A DNA stretch of 37,696 bases from Candidatus Hydrogenedentes bacterium CG07_land_8_20_14_0_80_42_17 (GCA_002780065.1 PEWQ01000024.1:1-37696), one strand, 5' to 3'. Shown: positions 1 through 10,730, counted from the stretch's first letter. Notes: a model not told the origin generated them from the letters alone. Made by a program: numbers and translations.

Positions 1-170
1 ATATAATCGCATTGTAATCAGAGACGTCTTGGAGGCACAGGCGCCGCTACAGCTTCGTTTGGAGTGCGGAAACAGAAGAACCTATATGTTTGCCAAAATG
101 TGGTTTCATTATGGACGATATTTGTATTTATTGTTAGACTGCTTTAAAATTCATAGAGGAGGATATTTGC

Positions 171-1121
171 ATGAAAAGAATTGTTAGAGGCGGATTGGTT
201 CAGGCAAAGAATGTTGTTCCTGCAGAAGAAAGTGTCCAAAAAATCAAAAAAGGAATGTTGGAACTTCATGACAAGTTTGTTGATACTGCCGGTAAAAAAG
301 GCGTTCAGGTTTTGTGCTTCCAGGAAATTTTCTTTGGACCTTACTTTTGTCCTGAGCAGGTAATTAAATGGCTTGATTCTGCTGAGGCTCTTCCTGATGA
401 GAAGACTCCTCTAAAAAATATTTCTGCAAAAAAGTATCCGACTTTGTCAAGATACGCGGCTCAGGCGAAAAAGAAGGGAATTATTATTATCCTTCCTATT
501 TTTGAGATGACGTTTACCGGTGTCTATTACAATACTTGTGCGTTTATAGATTACGACGGCACGTTTCTCGGCAAATTTAGAAAAATCCAAATTCCTCATA
601 CGGGCCCTGGATTCTGGGAAAAATATTATTTCAAACCTGGGAATCTAGGTTATCCGGTCTTCGAAACAGGCGCAGGAAAACTTGCGGCGTATATTTGCTA
701 CGACAGACATTTTCCTGAAGGATGGAGAATTTTAGGACTTCATGGCGCGGAGATAGTTTTTAATCCGTCTGCAACAGTTGCAGGACTTTCGGAATATCTC
801 TGGAGACTTGAACAACCTGCGGCCGCAGTTGCTAACATTTATTATATTGGAGCAATCAATCGAGTTGGGTATGAAAAACCATGGAGTATTGGAGAATTTT
901 ACGGACAGTCTTATTTCTGTAATCCTCGCGGGCAATTTACCGGAGAAGCGTTTGACGTAAAAGGTAAGAAGCTGAGTGATGCTCCGGCTCCAAGAGACAA
1001 GGATGCGCTTGTAGTTGCTGACTTGGATCTAGAGACAATACTAGAAGTTCGAAAAGTTTGGCAATTCTATCGAGATCGAAGACCAGAAACTTATGGTGAT
1101 TTACCGAAGTTATTGCCGTAA
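171..1121 (+). CDS. Carbon-nitrogen hydrolase (nitrilase superfamily; beta-ureidopropionase / N-carbamoylputrescine amidase-like)
   Basis: ORF with nitrilase Glu (FQEIFF), Lys (GKFRKIQIPH) and Cys (ICYDRHFPE) triad motifs; GAGGAGG-like RBS upstream of ATG. Confidence 0.92.
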   Translation: MKRIVRGGLVQAKNVVPAEESVQKIKKGMLELHDKFVDTAGKKGVQVLCFQEIFFGPYFCPEQVIKWLDSAEALPDEKTPLKNISAKKYPTLSRYAAQAKKKGIIIILPIFEMTFTGVYYNTCAFIDYDGTFLGKFRKIQIPHTGPGFWEKYYFKPGNLGYPVFETGAGKLAAYICYDRHFPEGWRILGLHGAEIVFNPSATVAGLSEYLWRLEQPAAAVANIYYIGAINRVGYEKPWSIGEFYGQSYFCNPRGQFTGEAFDVKGKKLSDAPAPRDKDALVVADLDLETILEVRKVWQFYRDRRPETYGDLPKLLP

Positions 1122-1143
1122 TTGGGATATGAGGTGAGGTTGC

Positions 1144-1797
1144 GTGGCTGATAAGTTGCGCAACCTTTTTTTATTGAGTCCACGCAGTAAAGGATTCTTT
1201 GCGGCGTTATTGTTGCTTGCATTTGCAGTATCCGGACATTTTCTTGAACACGGTTGGCTCGGTAGAGGACTCTACAAATTCGTTATGATATTCTTTCCGC
1301 TTGCCGCCGGCATCGAATTGAAGAGACAATTTAAGATTGACCGTCGAGGTTTGATTATAGCTATTGCTTCTGGAATTTTCTTAGGCGCAATTGCTGGAAC
1401 ACTCATCTATTTTTTACTTCCGCATTTTGCAAACCTATCCGAATTAAAAAATGGTTTTGATTCTCGTTATCACTACACAACTTGCACTGTAATAATTGCT
1501 TCGCTATTGATCGCCGGAATTAATTCGTTCCTCGAAGAATTTTTTTATCGAGGCTTTCTTGATGATCGTGCTGGAATTCCTGTTTCGGCATTTATCTTCG
1601 CTTTACAGCATGTCGTTGTGTTATGGGGTTTAGCAGGCTCACTTACAGTTATACTTGCCGGGCTGATTGTCTTTCCAGCCGGAATTTTATGGAGCTTAGT
1701 TCGGCTAAGATGCGGTTTAATTTCAGCATGGATCAGCCATCTACTCACGGATATTTTTCTTCTTGGCATAGGACTTTTATTGTTAGGTTATATTTGA
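1144..1797 (+). CDS. CPBP family intramembrane glutamic endopeptidase-like membrane protein (GTG start)
   Basis: EEFFYRGFL motif and downstream H-containing TM segments (FALQHVV, ISHLLTD); hydrophobic; stop overlaps the start of the next gene (ATGA). Confidence 0.85.
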   Translation: MADKLRNLFLLSPRSKGFFAALLLLAFAVSGHFLEHGWLGRGLYKFVMIFFPLAAGIELKRQFKIDRRGLIIAIASGIFLGAIAGTLIYFLLPHFANLSELKNGFDSRYHYTTCTVIIASLLIAGINSFLEEFFYRGFLDDRAGIPVSAFIFALQHVVVLWGLAGSLTVILAGLIVFPAGILWSLVRLRCGLISAWISHLLTDIFLLGIGLLLLGYI

Positions 1798-3002
1798 TGA
1801 AAAGAAATTATTCGTTATTGCTTGTCAGTCAGTTTTTAAGCGCTTTTGGAGATAATGCAATCCTGGCGGTAATTCTAGGGCAGTTTCTGTTTCGACATCA
1901 GCAGGGAATAGTTTCGGATATGGAACTCGGAACGGTAAACGCATTTTATACTTCAATACTTTTTGTGCCTTATGTTCTGCTTGCTCCGTTTGCGGGATTT
2001 TTGGGCGACCGTTACGCAAAGACACGAGTTTTAATTTTAGGAAATGCTGTAAAATGTTTTGGGACATTCATCGCATTCTTTACAGTTGTATCTCATAATG
2101 ATTTTTTTCAGTCGATAGGCTATTTGATTGTCGGAGCAGGCGCGTGCATTTATTCCCCCGCAAAATATGGAATTTTAGTTGAGATACTTCCTAAGAAACG
2201 GCTTGTGAAGGCGAATGGAATGATTGAGATGCTGACTATTGTTGCTATTCTTGTCGGAACTGTATCAGGAGCAAAGGCGATAGATACTTTATCTTTAGCA
2301 TCTTGTTTTATTCTACTACTTGGAATTTACGGATTCGCTTTTTGTTTGAATTTTGCTATGACTCCGACAAAGCCTCAAGCAAATATAAAATTGAGTAAGA
2401 GTTTTGAAGAGTTCAAACGGCATTTCTTTAGGCTTTTAGGAGACCGCAGAATAGCTTTTGTTCTTCTTGGGACAGGGCTCTTTTGGATTTGCGGCGCGGT
2501 CATGAAGATGAACTTTCAGCCGTGGGGAATACGAGTGCTTGGATACGAAACGAATACTGAGATATCAATGCTTGGAATTTGGTTGAGCCTCGGTATTATG
2601 TCGGGAAGCATGCTTAGCGGACAGATACATAGGGTGAGTGATTTGAGCGGAGTCAGACGTTACGGAATTATGATGTCTATATTAATTGCGTGTCTTGCAA
2701 TGACGGCATCGAATTCTGCAGTGATAGCCTTATTGATATTGAACGGAACTTTTGCCGGATTATTTCTAATTCCGTTGAATTCTGCTCTGCAAGCTGAGTC
2801 TGACAGCGACAAGATTGGAAAATCAATTGCGCTTCAGAATTTTATTGAAAACCTTGCAATGCTCTGTGGCGGAATATTTATTTTTTCAGTAGTGAAAGTC
2901 GGCGCCGGCCCTCAAGTTGTTTTCATATTGCTGGCAGTATTAGTTGCTGTTGTATCGAGCTTTTTGTTTTTTCCAGCTTTGAAGGGTAAAGAAGAATGTT
3001 GA
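1797..3002 (+). CDS. lplT: MFS transporter, LplT-like lysophospholipid transporter
   Basis: The track ORF begins at 1623, but the natural start is MKRNYSLLLVSQFLSAFGDNAILAVILGQ at 1797, overlapping the preceding TGA. It sits directly upstream of an Aas-like acyltransferase/synthetase. Confidence 0.85.
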   Translation: MKRNYSLLLVSQFLSAFGDNAILAVILGQFLFRHQQGIVSDMELGTVNAFYTSILFVPYVLLAPFAGFLGDRYAKTRVLILGNAVKCFGTFIAFFTVVSHNDFFQSIGYLIVGAGACIYSPAKYGILVEILPKKRLVKANGMIEMLTIVAILVGTVSGAKAIDTLSLASCFILLLGIYGFAFCLNFAMTPTKPQANIKLSKSFEEFKRHFFRLLGDRRIAFVLLGTGLFWICGAVMKMNFQPWGIRVLGYETNTEISMLGIWLSLGIMSGSMLSGQIHRVSDLSGVRRYGIMMSILIACLAMTASNSAVIALLILNGTFAGLFLIPLNSALQAESDSDKIGKSIALQNFIENLAMLCGGIFIFSVVKVGAGPQVVFILLAVLVAVVSSFLFFPALKGKEEC

Positions 3003-5125
3003 GATTAACTGTAAGATTTTTGCTTAGAATTTTATTTCGATATCGCGCTTACAATACCGATTCGCTGAATACGCAAGGGCCGGTCATTATGATACCTAAT
3101 CATGTTTCGTGGATAGATTGGCTGTTGCTTGGCGCTGTGCTAAATGATGATTGGAAATTTGTTACATCGAGTGTTGTTGCTAATCAGAATTTTTTGTTCA
3201 GACTGGTCATGACAGGTAAACGATGTTTTCCTGTAGATGTCGCTTCTCCCTATGCTGTTAGAAGAATGGCTGAATATCTTAAATCCGGTGGCAGACTTGT
3301 TCTTTTTGCTGAAGGAAGGATTACCTCAAGCGGAACTCTTGGAAAACTTTATGACGGGACAGGATTTTTGGTTTCAAATACTCGCGCAAAGATAGTGCTG
3401 GCATATCTCAGAGGCGCAGAGCGAAGCATATTTGCAACTCAAACTGGATGGAAAAAGTTTTTTTCTGAAATAACTGTTCATTTTTCGTCAGTGCTTATTC
3501 CGCCGGAATTCGGAAAAATTTCATCGCAGATTGCTCGCCGTAAATACACAGATTGGGTTTATAGGAAGATGACGGAATATCGTTTTAACGTCGAGATGGC
3601 ATTTGGACCGAAGACAATAATTGAAGCAGTGGAAGAAAAATCAAAAATGATTTCGAAGAAAATTATTCTCGAAGATGCTTTGAGAATGAGTATGACTCAT
3701 TCCAGATTGATGATTGCATCTGAACTGATGGCACATGTGCTCATGAAAAAAATTATTGTCGAAGAGAAGAGAATTGGAGTGTTATTGCCGAATGTGAATG
3801 CTATGCCTGCGACTTTACTTTCACTTTGGAGACTCGGAAAAACTCCCGCAATTCTTAATTACACGACAGGACCTGCAATAATGAATTCATGCATTCAACT
3901 TGCAAATCTAAAAACTGTAATTACGTCCGTTAAATTTGTAGAAAATGCAAAGATTGATATAAGGGGTTTGGAAAAAACAAAATTTATATTTATCGAGGAT
4001 GTGAAGAAAGAGATAGGAGTTGTTTTGAAATTTATTACATTTATTCGAAGAAACTTTTTTTTCAGAATGATTCCGAAAATAAAAGCTGACGATTCCGCTG
4101 TTGTTCTGTTTACCAGCGGCTCGGAAAGTCTTCCGAAAGGCGTCGTGCTGACTCACCGTAATATTCTATCTAATATTCGTCAGGTCATTTCGGTGACAGA
4201 CATGGAGGATGGAGACAGGATGTTCAATGCCCTTCCGCTATTCCACAGTTTTGGATTGACTGTAGGACTGCTTCTGCCGCTAGTTAGAGGCTGTTACACT
4301 TTTCTGTATATTTCGCCTCTTCATTACCGCTTGGTTCCTGCGATTATTTATGATCGTGACTGCACTATTGTGCTTGGAACAAATACCTTTCTTACAGGTT
4401 ACGCTCAGCGTGCTCATCCTTATGATTTCAGAAAAGTAAGATGTCTTTTTGCAGGTGCGGAAAAATTGCAGGAGAGCACTGTCAATACATGGGCAAAAAA
4501 ATTTGGAGTGAGAGTTCTTGAGGGGTATGGTGCTACTGAATGCAGTCCTTGTATCAGCGTCAATACTACTCTTGCTCCGAAGGTGGGTTCGGCTGGACGA
4601 ATCTTGCCGGGAATGGATTACAAGCTTGAAAAGATCGAAGGGATCGAAGATGGCGGTCGCCTTTTTGTTAGAGGACCAAACATCATGAGCGGTTATTTGA
4701 ATCCAGATGCTGATGCCGCATTCAAAGCGCTTGGAGGTTGGTACGATACCGGCGACATTGTCACTGCTGATGACGAAGGATTCATTTTTATTTCAGGAAG
4801 AGTGAAACGTTTTGCGAAAGTTAGCGGAGAAATGGTCAGCCTTACAGCTGTGGAGGATGCGCTCAACAAAGCTTTTTCGAAATATGCTCCGAGATGTAGA
4901 ATTGCGGTAATGGCAGTGAAAGACGAGAGGAAAGGCGAGGCGTTATTGCTTGTAACGAACGAGCTGAGGATGACTCTTGACGAGGTTAGAGAAAAACTGC
5001 GTGAAAATGGTTTTCCAAATCTTGCAATTCCGCGAGAGATTCGTATTGTAAAAGAGATTCCGAGACTTGGTTCAGGAAAATTGGATTATAGAAAATTGCA
5101 AACATTGATTAACGAAACGAAATAG
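2996..5125 (+). CDS. aas: Bifunctional 1-acylglycerol-phosphate acyltransferase / acyl-ACP synthetase (Aas-like)
   Basis: N-terminal acyltransferase NHVSWID motif; C-terminal AMP-binding motif LFTSGSESLPKGVVLTHRN, YGATECSP, GWYDTGDI; overlaps the lplT-like gene. Confidence 0.9.
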   Translation: MLRLTVRFLLRILFRYRAYNTDSLNTQGPVIMIPNHVSWIDWLLLGAVLNDDWKFVTSSVVANQNFLFRLVMTGKRCFPVDVASPYAVRRMAEYLKSGGRLVLFAEGRITSSGTLGKLYDGTGFLVSNTRAKIVLAYLRGAERSIFATQTGWKKFFSEITVHFSSVLIPPEFGKISSQIARRKYTDWVYRKMTEYRFNVEMAFGPKTIIEAVEEKSKMISKKIILEDALRMSMTHSRLMIASELMAHVLMKKIIVEEKRIGVLLPNVNAMPATLLSLWRLGKTPAILNYTTGPAIMNSCIQLANLKTVITSVKFVENAKIDIRGLEKTKFIFIEDVKKEIGVVLKFITFIRRNFFFRMIPKIKADDSAVVLFTSGSESLPKGVVLTHRNILSNIRQVISVTDMEDGDRMFNALPLFHSFGLTVGLLLPLVRGCYTFLYISPLHYRLVPAIIYDRDCTIVLGTNTFLTGYAQRAHPYDFRKVRCLFAGAEKLQESTVNTWAKKFGVRVLEGYGATECSPCISVNTTLAPKVGSAGRILPGMDYKLEKIEGIEDGGRLFVRGPNIMSGYLNPDADAAFKALGGWYDTGDIVTADDEGFIFISGRVKRFAKVSGEMVSLTAVEDALNKAFSKYAPRCRIAVMAVKDERKGEALLLVTNELRMTLDEVREKLRENGFPNLAIPREIRIVKEIPRLGSGKLDYRKLQTLINETK

Positions 5126-5175
5126 TTCTCCAAATAATCAGAGTATGTTAAATTATTTTTTTATTACAACTGCTG

Positions 5176-6102
5176 TTATTTTTTATCTCCAGGAGTATGT
5201 CGAATAACATTCATTGCAAGAGCGATCATCGAACCAACGTCAGTTAGGTTTGCGGGAAGAACAAGTGTATTGCCCGCTTTAGCTAGGGAACCGAATCGAT
5301 CAACGTATTGCTCTGCAACGCGCAGTTGGACAGCCTCATAGCCACCCGGTTCATTAATTGCCAAAGCAACAGCTTGTATTCCGGCGGCAGTGGCGAGTGC
5401 TACAGCCTTGATTGCTGATGCTTGCCCTTCAGCCTCATTAATTTGCTGTTGTTTATTAGCTTCTGAAGCTTTAATGACTTGCTGTTTTTGACCTTCGGCC
5501 GCATTGATCGCTGCATCACGCTCACCTTCTGACTGGAGAACTACAGCTCTTTTTTCTCGTTCGGCACGCATCTGTTTTTCCATCGCGGCGAGCACGTCAG
5601 ATGGAGGATTGATATTTTTTATTTCGTATCGAAGAACCTTTACTCCCCATGCCTCCGAGGCCTTGTCAACTTCAGCAACGACTTGAATATTAATTAATGC
5701 CCGCTCCTCAAAGGTTTTGTCGAGATCAATCTTTCCGATTTCACTTCTGAGCGTAGTTTGTGCGAGCTGGGTAATTGCAAAATTATAATTGTTGATTCCG
5801 TATGACGCACGCTCGGGATCCAGAACCTTAAGATACAGGATTCCGTCAACAGCGACTTGAACATTATCTCTCGTGATGCAAATCTGCTCGGGTATATCCA
5901 TCGCCTGTTCTTTGAGAATATGCCGATATTGAATTACATCCATGAATGGTACGAGAATATGCATGCCGGCATTCAGCGTGCCGCTGTATCTGCCTAAACG
6001 CTCTACAACATAAGCGTGCTGTTGCGGGACAATGATAACAATTTTGAAAAACATCCATAGCAAAAAAATCGCACCGATAATTACTACAAATAAAATACCC
6101 AT
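5176..6102 (-). CDS. SPFH/band-7 (slipin/paraslipin, QmcA-like) membrane protein
   Basis: N-terminal TM, IIVPQQHAYVVERLGRYSGTLNAGMHILVPFMD, Ala/Glu-rich coiled coil (EGERDAAINAAEGQKQQVIKASEA). Confidence 0.93.
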   Translation of the reverse strand: MGILFVVIIGAIFLLWMFFKIVIIVPQQHAYVVERLGRYSGTLNAGMHILVPFMDVIQYRHILKEQAMDIPEQICITRDNVQVAVDGILYLKVLDPERASYGINNYNFAITQLAQTTLRSEIGKIDLDKTFEERALINIQVVAEVDKASEAWGVKVLRYEIKNINPPSDVLAAMEKQMRAEREKRAVVLQSEGERDAAINAAEGQKQQVIKASEANKQQQINEAEGQASAIKAVALATAAGIQAVALAINEPGGYEAVQLRVAEQYVDRFGSLAKAGNTLVLPANLTDVGSMIALAMNVIRHTPGDKK

Positions 6103-6120
6103 CTAATATTCCTCCCTAAT

Positions 6121-6549
6121 TTATTCTTTTGAAATCCAGAGCGTCAGTCCGTCAACACGATCAACTTTGCATCTTGTTCCTTTTGAAAAAAAGTTTTCAT
6201 CTGATCGAGCTGTCCAACCTGCGCCTCGGATTTCGACCCGGCCAACGCCACCGGCGGTGACATCTTCGACAACAATTCCTTTTTCACCAACTAGTGAATC
6301 AATTGCTTTTTCATCGCCATTAATATTGAATTTTCCTTTCAAAGGACCTTTTAGAGCAATTAAAGCGATAATTGCAAAAATAGAAAACAATATCCACTGC
6401 ATCCAGCTACCCGGAAGAATTCCAAATGCTGATATTATGCCAACTAGTAATGCTGATATTCCGAAGAATAAAGCGAAAAGTCCGGTTGGAATGGCAGCTT
6501 CGAAAGCAAGAAGTCCTATTCCTATGAGTATCCAAAACCACCAGATCAT
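6121..6549 (-). CDS. NfeD-like protein (short form)
   Basis: TM helices followed by an OB-fold-like domain (GEKGIVVEDVTAGGVGRVEIRGAGWTARSDENFFSKGTRCKVDRVDGLTLWI); adjacent to the slipin gene. Confidence 0.88.
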   Translation of the reverse strand: MIWWFWILIGIGLLAFEAAIPTGLFALFFGISALLVGIISAFGILPGSWMQWILFSIFAIIALIALKGPLKGKFNINGDEKAIDSLVGEKGIVVEDVTAGGVGRVEIRGAGWTARSDENFFSKGTRCKVDRVDGLTLWISKE

Positions 6550-6580
6550 TTTTTTACCTTATTCCTTAAAACTATAGGTA

Positions 6581-7387
6581 TCAATCTATCTTAATTCTAT
6601 TCATTTCGTAATCGTCTAAAATTACATTTTTTGTTTCCAACTTTGATAGTAATTTCTCTGTGTATTTGTTTGCGTTGGATATTTCGATCTTTTTCGGGCA
6701 GGCAATTTCAACCAAATTTTTTTGATGTATTTCTTTAATCAGTTCAGGTATTGATAGATCATTAATTTTTGAGCCTATTGTATTGAATAGAATTTGCATT
6801 CGTTCGAAATCTTCTTTTGTATCGATTGAGAATCGATAATGAGATAGCGAAGGGACAACATTGAGGTGTAATATTTTGAATGAGTTAGGATGTTCCAGCA
6901 CATATTGATCAACGCTGTCAGCCATTTTGTTTCCGTCACCTTTTTCTGAAGAAAGAGTTATAGCCTTTCTTGAAAAAATATCCGCACCAGTGCCTACAGG
7001 AAGTCCGGTTATGCAGGTATAATCTTTTTTGCTTTCAATATGATTTCTAAGCAGGCTCGAGATAATATCAGAATCATGAAGAGGATTGTCGCCCGTCAAC
7101 CTCACTATATAATCTGCTGATTTTGAATTAGCTATTGCACAAAATCTGCCCACTACATCTTCTTCCGCACCGCGAAACACGTCTATATCTGTCACTCGAG
7201 CAATTTTTTCTAACTCGTTGTTTTCTTCATTGGAAGAAGTTGCAAGAATTACTTCGTCTATACCTTGAATTTTTTTTCCGCTCGCTATGACGTGAAGTAT
7301 CAATTGAAGCCCGTCGAGCTTCATCAATGCTTTTCCCGGAAGTCTCTTTGAAGCCATTCTTGCTTGAATTACAGCAATACTTTTCAT
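6581..7387 (-). CDS. SpsF-like cytidylyltransferase/glycosyltransferase-family protein
   Basis: IAVIQARMASKRLPGKAL...GIDEVILATSS...VFRGAEEDVVGRF...VRLTGDNPL, typical of the SpsF family. Confidence 0.88.
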   Translation of the reverse strand: MKSIAVIQARMASKRLPGKALMKLDGLQLILHVIASGKKIQGIDEVILATSSNEENNELEKIARVTDIDVFRGAEEDVVGRFCAIANSKSADYIVRLTGDNPLHDSDIISSLLRNHIESKKDYTCITGLPVGTGADIFSRKAITLSSEKGDGNKMADSVDQYVLEHPNSFKILHLNVVPSLSHYRFSIDTKEDFERMQILFNTIGSKINDLSIPELIKEIHQKNLVEIACPKKIEISNANKYTEKLLSKLETKNVILDDYEMNRIKID

Positions 7388-8280
7388 TTTTTTCTCGCGT
7401 AAATATTTAAATAATTTCCGTAAAATGCCGGCGAAGCAATGTCCCTGAAATTAATCGAATTTTCAATTTTTTTGAAACGAGCGTAAATGTATTTAGAATA
7501 TAAAATAGGGAATTGCAATATATCTCGAATGGAGTTGTATCCTGTTCCGAAATACGGATATTCGCAACAGATTATCTCGAAACCTGTTTTTTCGAGAAAC
7601 CATCGGAGAGTTTTAGAATTGAAGAGATAATTTACTGTTTGATCGTAACTTTTTACATGTCCTCTAAATAGTTTACCCATTACACCATCAGAGTTACTGC
7701 ACATCGTTAAAGCTAATATTCCATTTGCATTCAAAAGTTCATGCGCGCGCTTTATACATTTTGAAGGAGAGTATGTATGGTGGAGTGAAGCTCTCATGTA
7801 TATAACGTCGAATTTTTGAATATCAAAATTCAGTTCTTCGAACTCTCCAAGATATGTTTTTATTCCGAATTGCGCGGCTGTTTGAAGTCCGAATTCAGAT
7901 ACATCACAGCCAAATTTATTCCAATCTCCTTTCATTCCGCAAAGAAAAGTTCCCATGCCGCAACCTACATCGAGAATTTTTCCGCCTTTAACAATTTCAA
8001 ATAGAGATGAATATTCTTTCTGATAGGTTTTGATTCTTGCGTCTTTTTCTTCCTTGGTAAATCTGTTCTTTTGGAGAAAGTATGCAGAGTCGTAAAGCTT
8101 TTTGTATTTGTAGTCTTTATCTTTAATTCTCGGATTCGTCCGTATCAATCCGCAGTCACTGCATCTGGTCAACCTATTACTTCTTGATTGCGCCCAGACC
8201 TCATATTTTTTTGAAGAGCAGAAATCACAATCGATCCCTTCAAATTCTACATTAGGTTCTATTTCCTGAGTAAGTCTCAT
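7384..8280 (-). CDS. Class I SAM-dependent methyltransferase with N-terminal CXXC...CXXC (zinc-ribbon-like) segment
   Basis: CDFCSSKKYEVW...TRCSDCGLIRTNPR followed by ILDVGCGMGTFLCGM and DVIYMRASLHHTYSP; 4-nt overlap with the next gene. Confidence 0.87.
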   Translation of the reverse strand: MRLTQEIEPNVEFEGIDCDFCSSKKYEVWAQSRSNRLTRCSDCGLIRTNPRIKDKDYKYKKLYDSAYFLQKNRFTKEEKDARIKTYQKEYSSLFEIVKGGKILDVGCGMGTFLCGMKGDWNKFGCDVSEFGLQTAAQFGIKTYLGEFEELNFDIQKFDVIYMRASLHHTYSPSKCIKRAHELLNANGILALTMCSNSDGVMGKLFRGHVKSYDQTVNYLFNSKTLRWFLEKTGFEIICCEYPYFGTGYNSIRDILQFPILYSKYIYARFKKIENSINFRDIASPAFYGNYLNIYARKK

Positions 8281-9017
8281 TATATTTTTTTCGACAAAAG
8301 AAATTCTGCGATTTCAAAATCGATCTCAGTATCTATATCGAAAGATCTTTCTTGTGGAGAGACGACGTATCTGACGTCTGTGTTTGAATACTCAACTTGA
8401 TCAATGTTATAGGTCGTAAAGTTTTCGATATTTTCTGTCCATGTAACAAAAGCATTTCCGTTTATGCGATAAACCGGAGGCAACTCCTGCCTGTTCCCCC
8501 AGATTTGATAGCTCGGAACGTTCTCACAAAAATTTATCATTCTGTCATTTTCAGTAGGAATAAAAAATCGATACGGATGATGTTCGCATTCGGTGACGGT
8601 AAAGACCCAGTCGCAATTTGTTTGTATTAACTTTTCTATTGCAGAATCAACATCGTCAATATTTTTCGAGTAACTCGTAGAAAAGAGCATGACCATAATG
8701 TCCGGTCTATAATTTTCCGATTCCTTGAGCTTTTCAAGATAGAATCTATACACGTCGTAGGCGCGGCTTAATGTTTTTGAAAGTTCTTCGGGCCGCTGAA
8801 TAGGAACTTCTGCTCCAAAATCTATCGCGATCTTGGCGATCTCTGGTTTGTCTGTTGCAACAATTGTGCGAGTAATATATTTAGAAGCTTTTGCGATTTC
8901 AATCGTTCTGCCTACCAATGGCTTTCCCCCGGCAATTCTGATATTTTTGTTTTTAACTCCGGTCGAGCCGCCTCTAGCCAAAATCAACGCCATAATATCA
9001 AGCTTATTTTTTTTCAT
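8280..9017 (-). CDS. Acylneuraminate cytidylyltransferase family protein (NeuA-like)
   Basis: ALILARGGSTGVKNKNIRIAGGKPLVGRTIEIA...ATDKPEIAKIA...RPEELSK motifs. Confidence 0.9.
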   Translation of the reverse strand: MKKNKLDIMALILARGGSTGVKNKNIRIAGGKPLVGRTIEIAKASKYITRTIVATDKPEIAKIAIDFGAEVPIQRPEELSKTLSRAYDVYRFYLEKLKESENYRPDIMVMLFSTSYSKNIDDVDSAIEKLIQTNCDWVFTVTECEHHPYRFFIPTENDRMINFCENVPSYQIWGNRQELPPVYRINGNAFVTWTENIENFTTYNIDQVEYSNTDVRYVVSPQERSFDIDTEIDFEIAEFLLSKKI

Positions 9018-10035
9018 TGTTAACCTTCTTATTATTCAATACGAATGTAAATAAATCTGAAAGAAAATTTTTTTTACCATGACCTTCTCTAAACAGCGCG
9101 CAATTTCTGCAACATTCTATACTGTCTCTTTTTCCGGCTCTGTGACCTTTTCTCGATTCTTCAAATTTTAATCCATTCCATATTTCTTTGATAGTTTGAG
9201 AACTTATATCGCCCAACACATTAGTTTCATATTCATCGTTGATGCACATAGGTATTGTTCCGTCCCAGTGAATCATCATTCTTTGATAAAGAAATGGACA
9301 CGGCAGAGAAGAATCCTGAATATTCGGAGCGTCATGGTCGTAATCTTTAAAGAACTGAAACATTATGTCGTCGGAGACTGGCGCCCATTGCTTTATGAAT
9401 TCATCTTCAGCTCCTTTCATGTATTTATCAACGCTAGTGATTCTGATTAGCGGTTTTGTCGCTCCAAGCTTTTTTTTCATTTCATGAAGAGCTGAAACTG
9501 TCGAGAAAATTCTTTCATAAGTCATTGGAGCTCGAATACGGTCATAATCGCTCTTCAATCCATCAACAGAGAAGCTTACGAAATCGAGTCCATTTTCAAT
9601 TATGCTCAACATTATTGTTTCATTCATAAACTGACCGTTTGTTATCATTCCTATTTCGCCGAATTTTTTTCCGCGAAGATATCGCATGAAATCAGGAAAC
9701 TTGGCGTTCAAAAGCGGCTCGCCTCGACCGGTGAATTTTATCGAGTAAACATTGCCTTCGATTTCGTCGATGATCTTTCGAAATGTATCGAAACTCATGT
9801 TTCCTTCTTTAGGTATTTTTTTGTGAGCTCGAAAACACATCGGACAATTCATCTGGCAATGACTGGTTGTTTCGATGTCGATATGAAGAGGATAATCTTT
9901 TCTCATAAAAAGTCTTGGATAGAAATGCCATTGAAAGCGATTAATAGCAAATCCAATTACATTTCGTTGGAGCATCCAGCGACGTAATTCTTTAAGAAAT
10001 TTATTCTGTCTCTTGATATCGTGATTTATCTTCAT
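9004..10035 (-). CDS. Radical SAM / SPASM domain protein
   Basis: CX3CX2C motif (CQMNCPMC), GRGEPLLN, C-terminal SPASM-like cysteines (PCPFLYQRM...PMCIND...CCRNCALF). Confidence 0.9.
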   Translation of the reverse strand: MKINHDIKRQNKFLKELRRWMLQRNVIGFAINRFQWHFYPRLFMRKDYPLHIDIETTSHCQMNCPMCFRAHKKIPKEGNMSFDTFRKIIDEIEGNVYSIKFTGRGEPLLNAKFPDFMRYLRGKKFGEIGMITNGQFMNETIMLSIIENGLDFVSFSVDGLKSDYDRIRAPMTYERIFSTVSALHEMKKKLGATKPLIRITSVDKYMKGAEDEFIKQWAPVSDDIMFQFFKDYDHDAPNIQDSSLPCPFLYQRMMIHWDGTIPMCINDEYETNVLGDISSQTIKEIWNGLKFEESRKGHRAGKRDSIECCRNCALFREGHGKKNFLSDLFTFVLNNKKVNNEKK

Positions 10036-10730
10036 AAGTTATTTTTCTGTGATTCTTCGATGATTTTTAAACTTTCAGCTCCGCAATTGAAAAGAATATC
10101 GACAGAAGACATGCATGGCAAAAAACCTTCATGAATTTGTTTGTAAATCGGATGCTGAAAATTTTGAAAACGAACGGCAATATTATTTTTTTCAAATGCC
10201 GACAGATCGAGATAATTCCGACCGTCTCTTCCGGAAAGATAATTATCAGTTTCCATTTTTTTGCAAATCTCCAGAATCAATTCTGAACCTTTCGATGAGG
10301 TATTGAGTTCGGAAGCCATTATGCATGATCTTTTCAATTCGAAACAATCCATAATAAATTTAATAATACTCATATTAAAATCTACAAGTTTTTCATATTC
10401 TTTGTCTATGACGGAAAGCAGTTTCTGCCCGTAATCCTTCCAGAAGGGCGCTTTACAATAGTTACGTTCAATGCTCAATGCAAATTTATGTTTCCATCGC
10501 GGTTCAGGAGCGATTAGAACTTCATTAATCTTTTGTTCGAATTTACCTTTTGTGACAACAGGAACTACTAGCCAGAGCCAACCTTCTTTAGTTTTGATTT
10601 TGTTTCGATTCTCGAAATATCGCTTTTTGAACTGAACATTATCCAAAAAGACAATCGAGTCAGCCTGCCGAATTTTGTCGATAAGCCCGAGCCACGGCAT
10701 ACATTCAGGCTGAAAAATTGATAAAAGCAT
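10032..10730 (-). CDS. WbqC-like family protein
   Basis: IFQPECMPWLGLIDKIRQADSIVFLDNVQFKKRYFENRNKIKT is the characteristic N-terminus of WbqC-like proteins; 4-nt overlap with the rSAM gene. Confidence 0.88.
   Translation of the reverse strand: MLLSIFQPECMPWLGLIDKIRQADSIVFLDNVQFKKRYFENRNKIKTKEGWLWLVVPVVTKGKFEQKINEVLIAPEPRWKHKFALSIERNYCKAPFWKDYGQKLLSVIDKEYEKLVDFNMSIIKFIMDCFELKRSCIMASELNTSSKGSELILEICKKMETDNYLSGRDGRNYLDLSAFEKNNIAVRFQNFQHPIYKQIHEGFLPCMSSVDILFNCGAESLKIIEESQKNNL

Noticed and set aside
2-187. Open plus-strand frame at the left edge (...LEAQAPLQLRLECGNRRTYMFAKMWFHYGRYLYLLLDCFKIHRGGYLHEKNC-stop), possible 3' end of an upstream gene
   Set aside because: Only about 60 codons, no recognisable family, and it runs into the nitrilase start; cannot be told from a chance open frame without upstream sequence.
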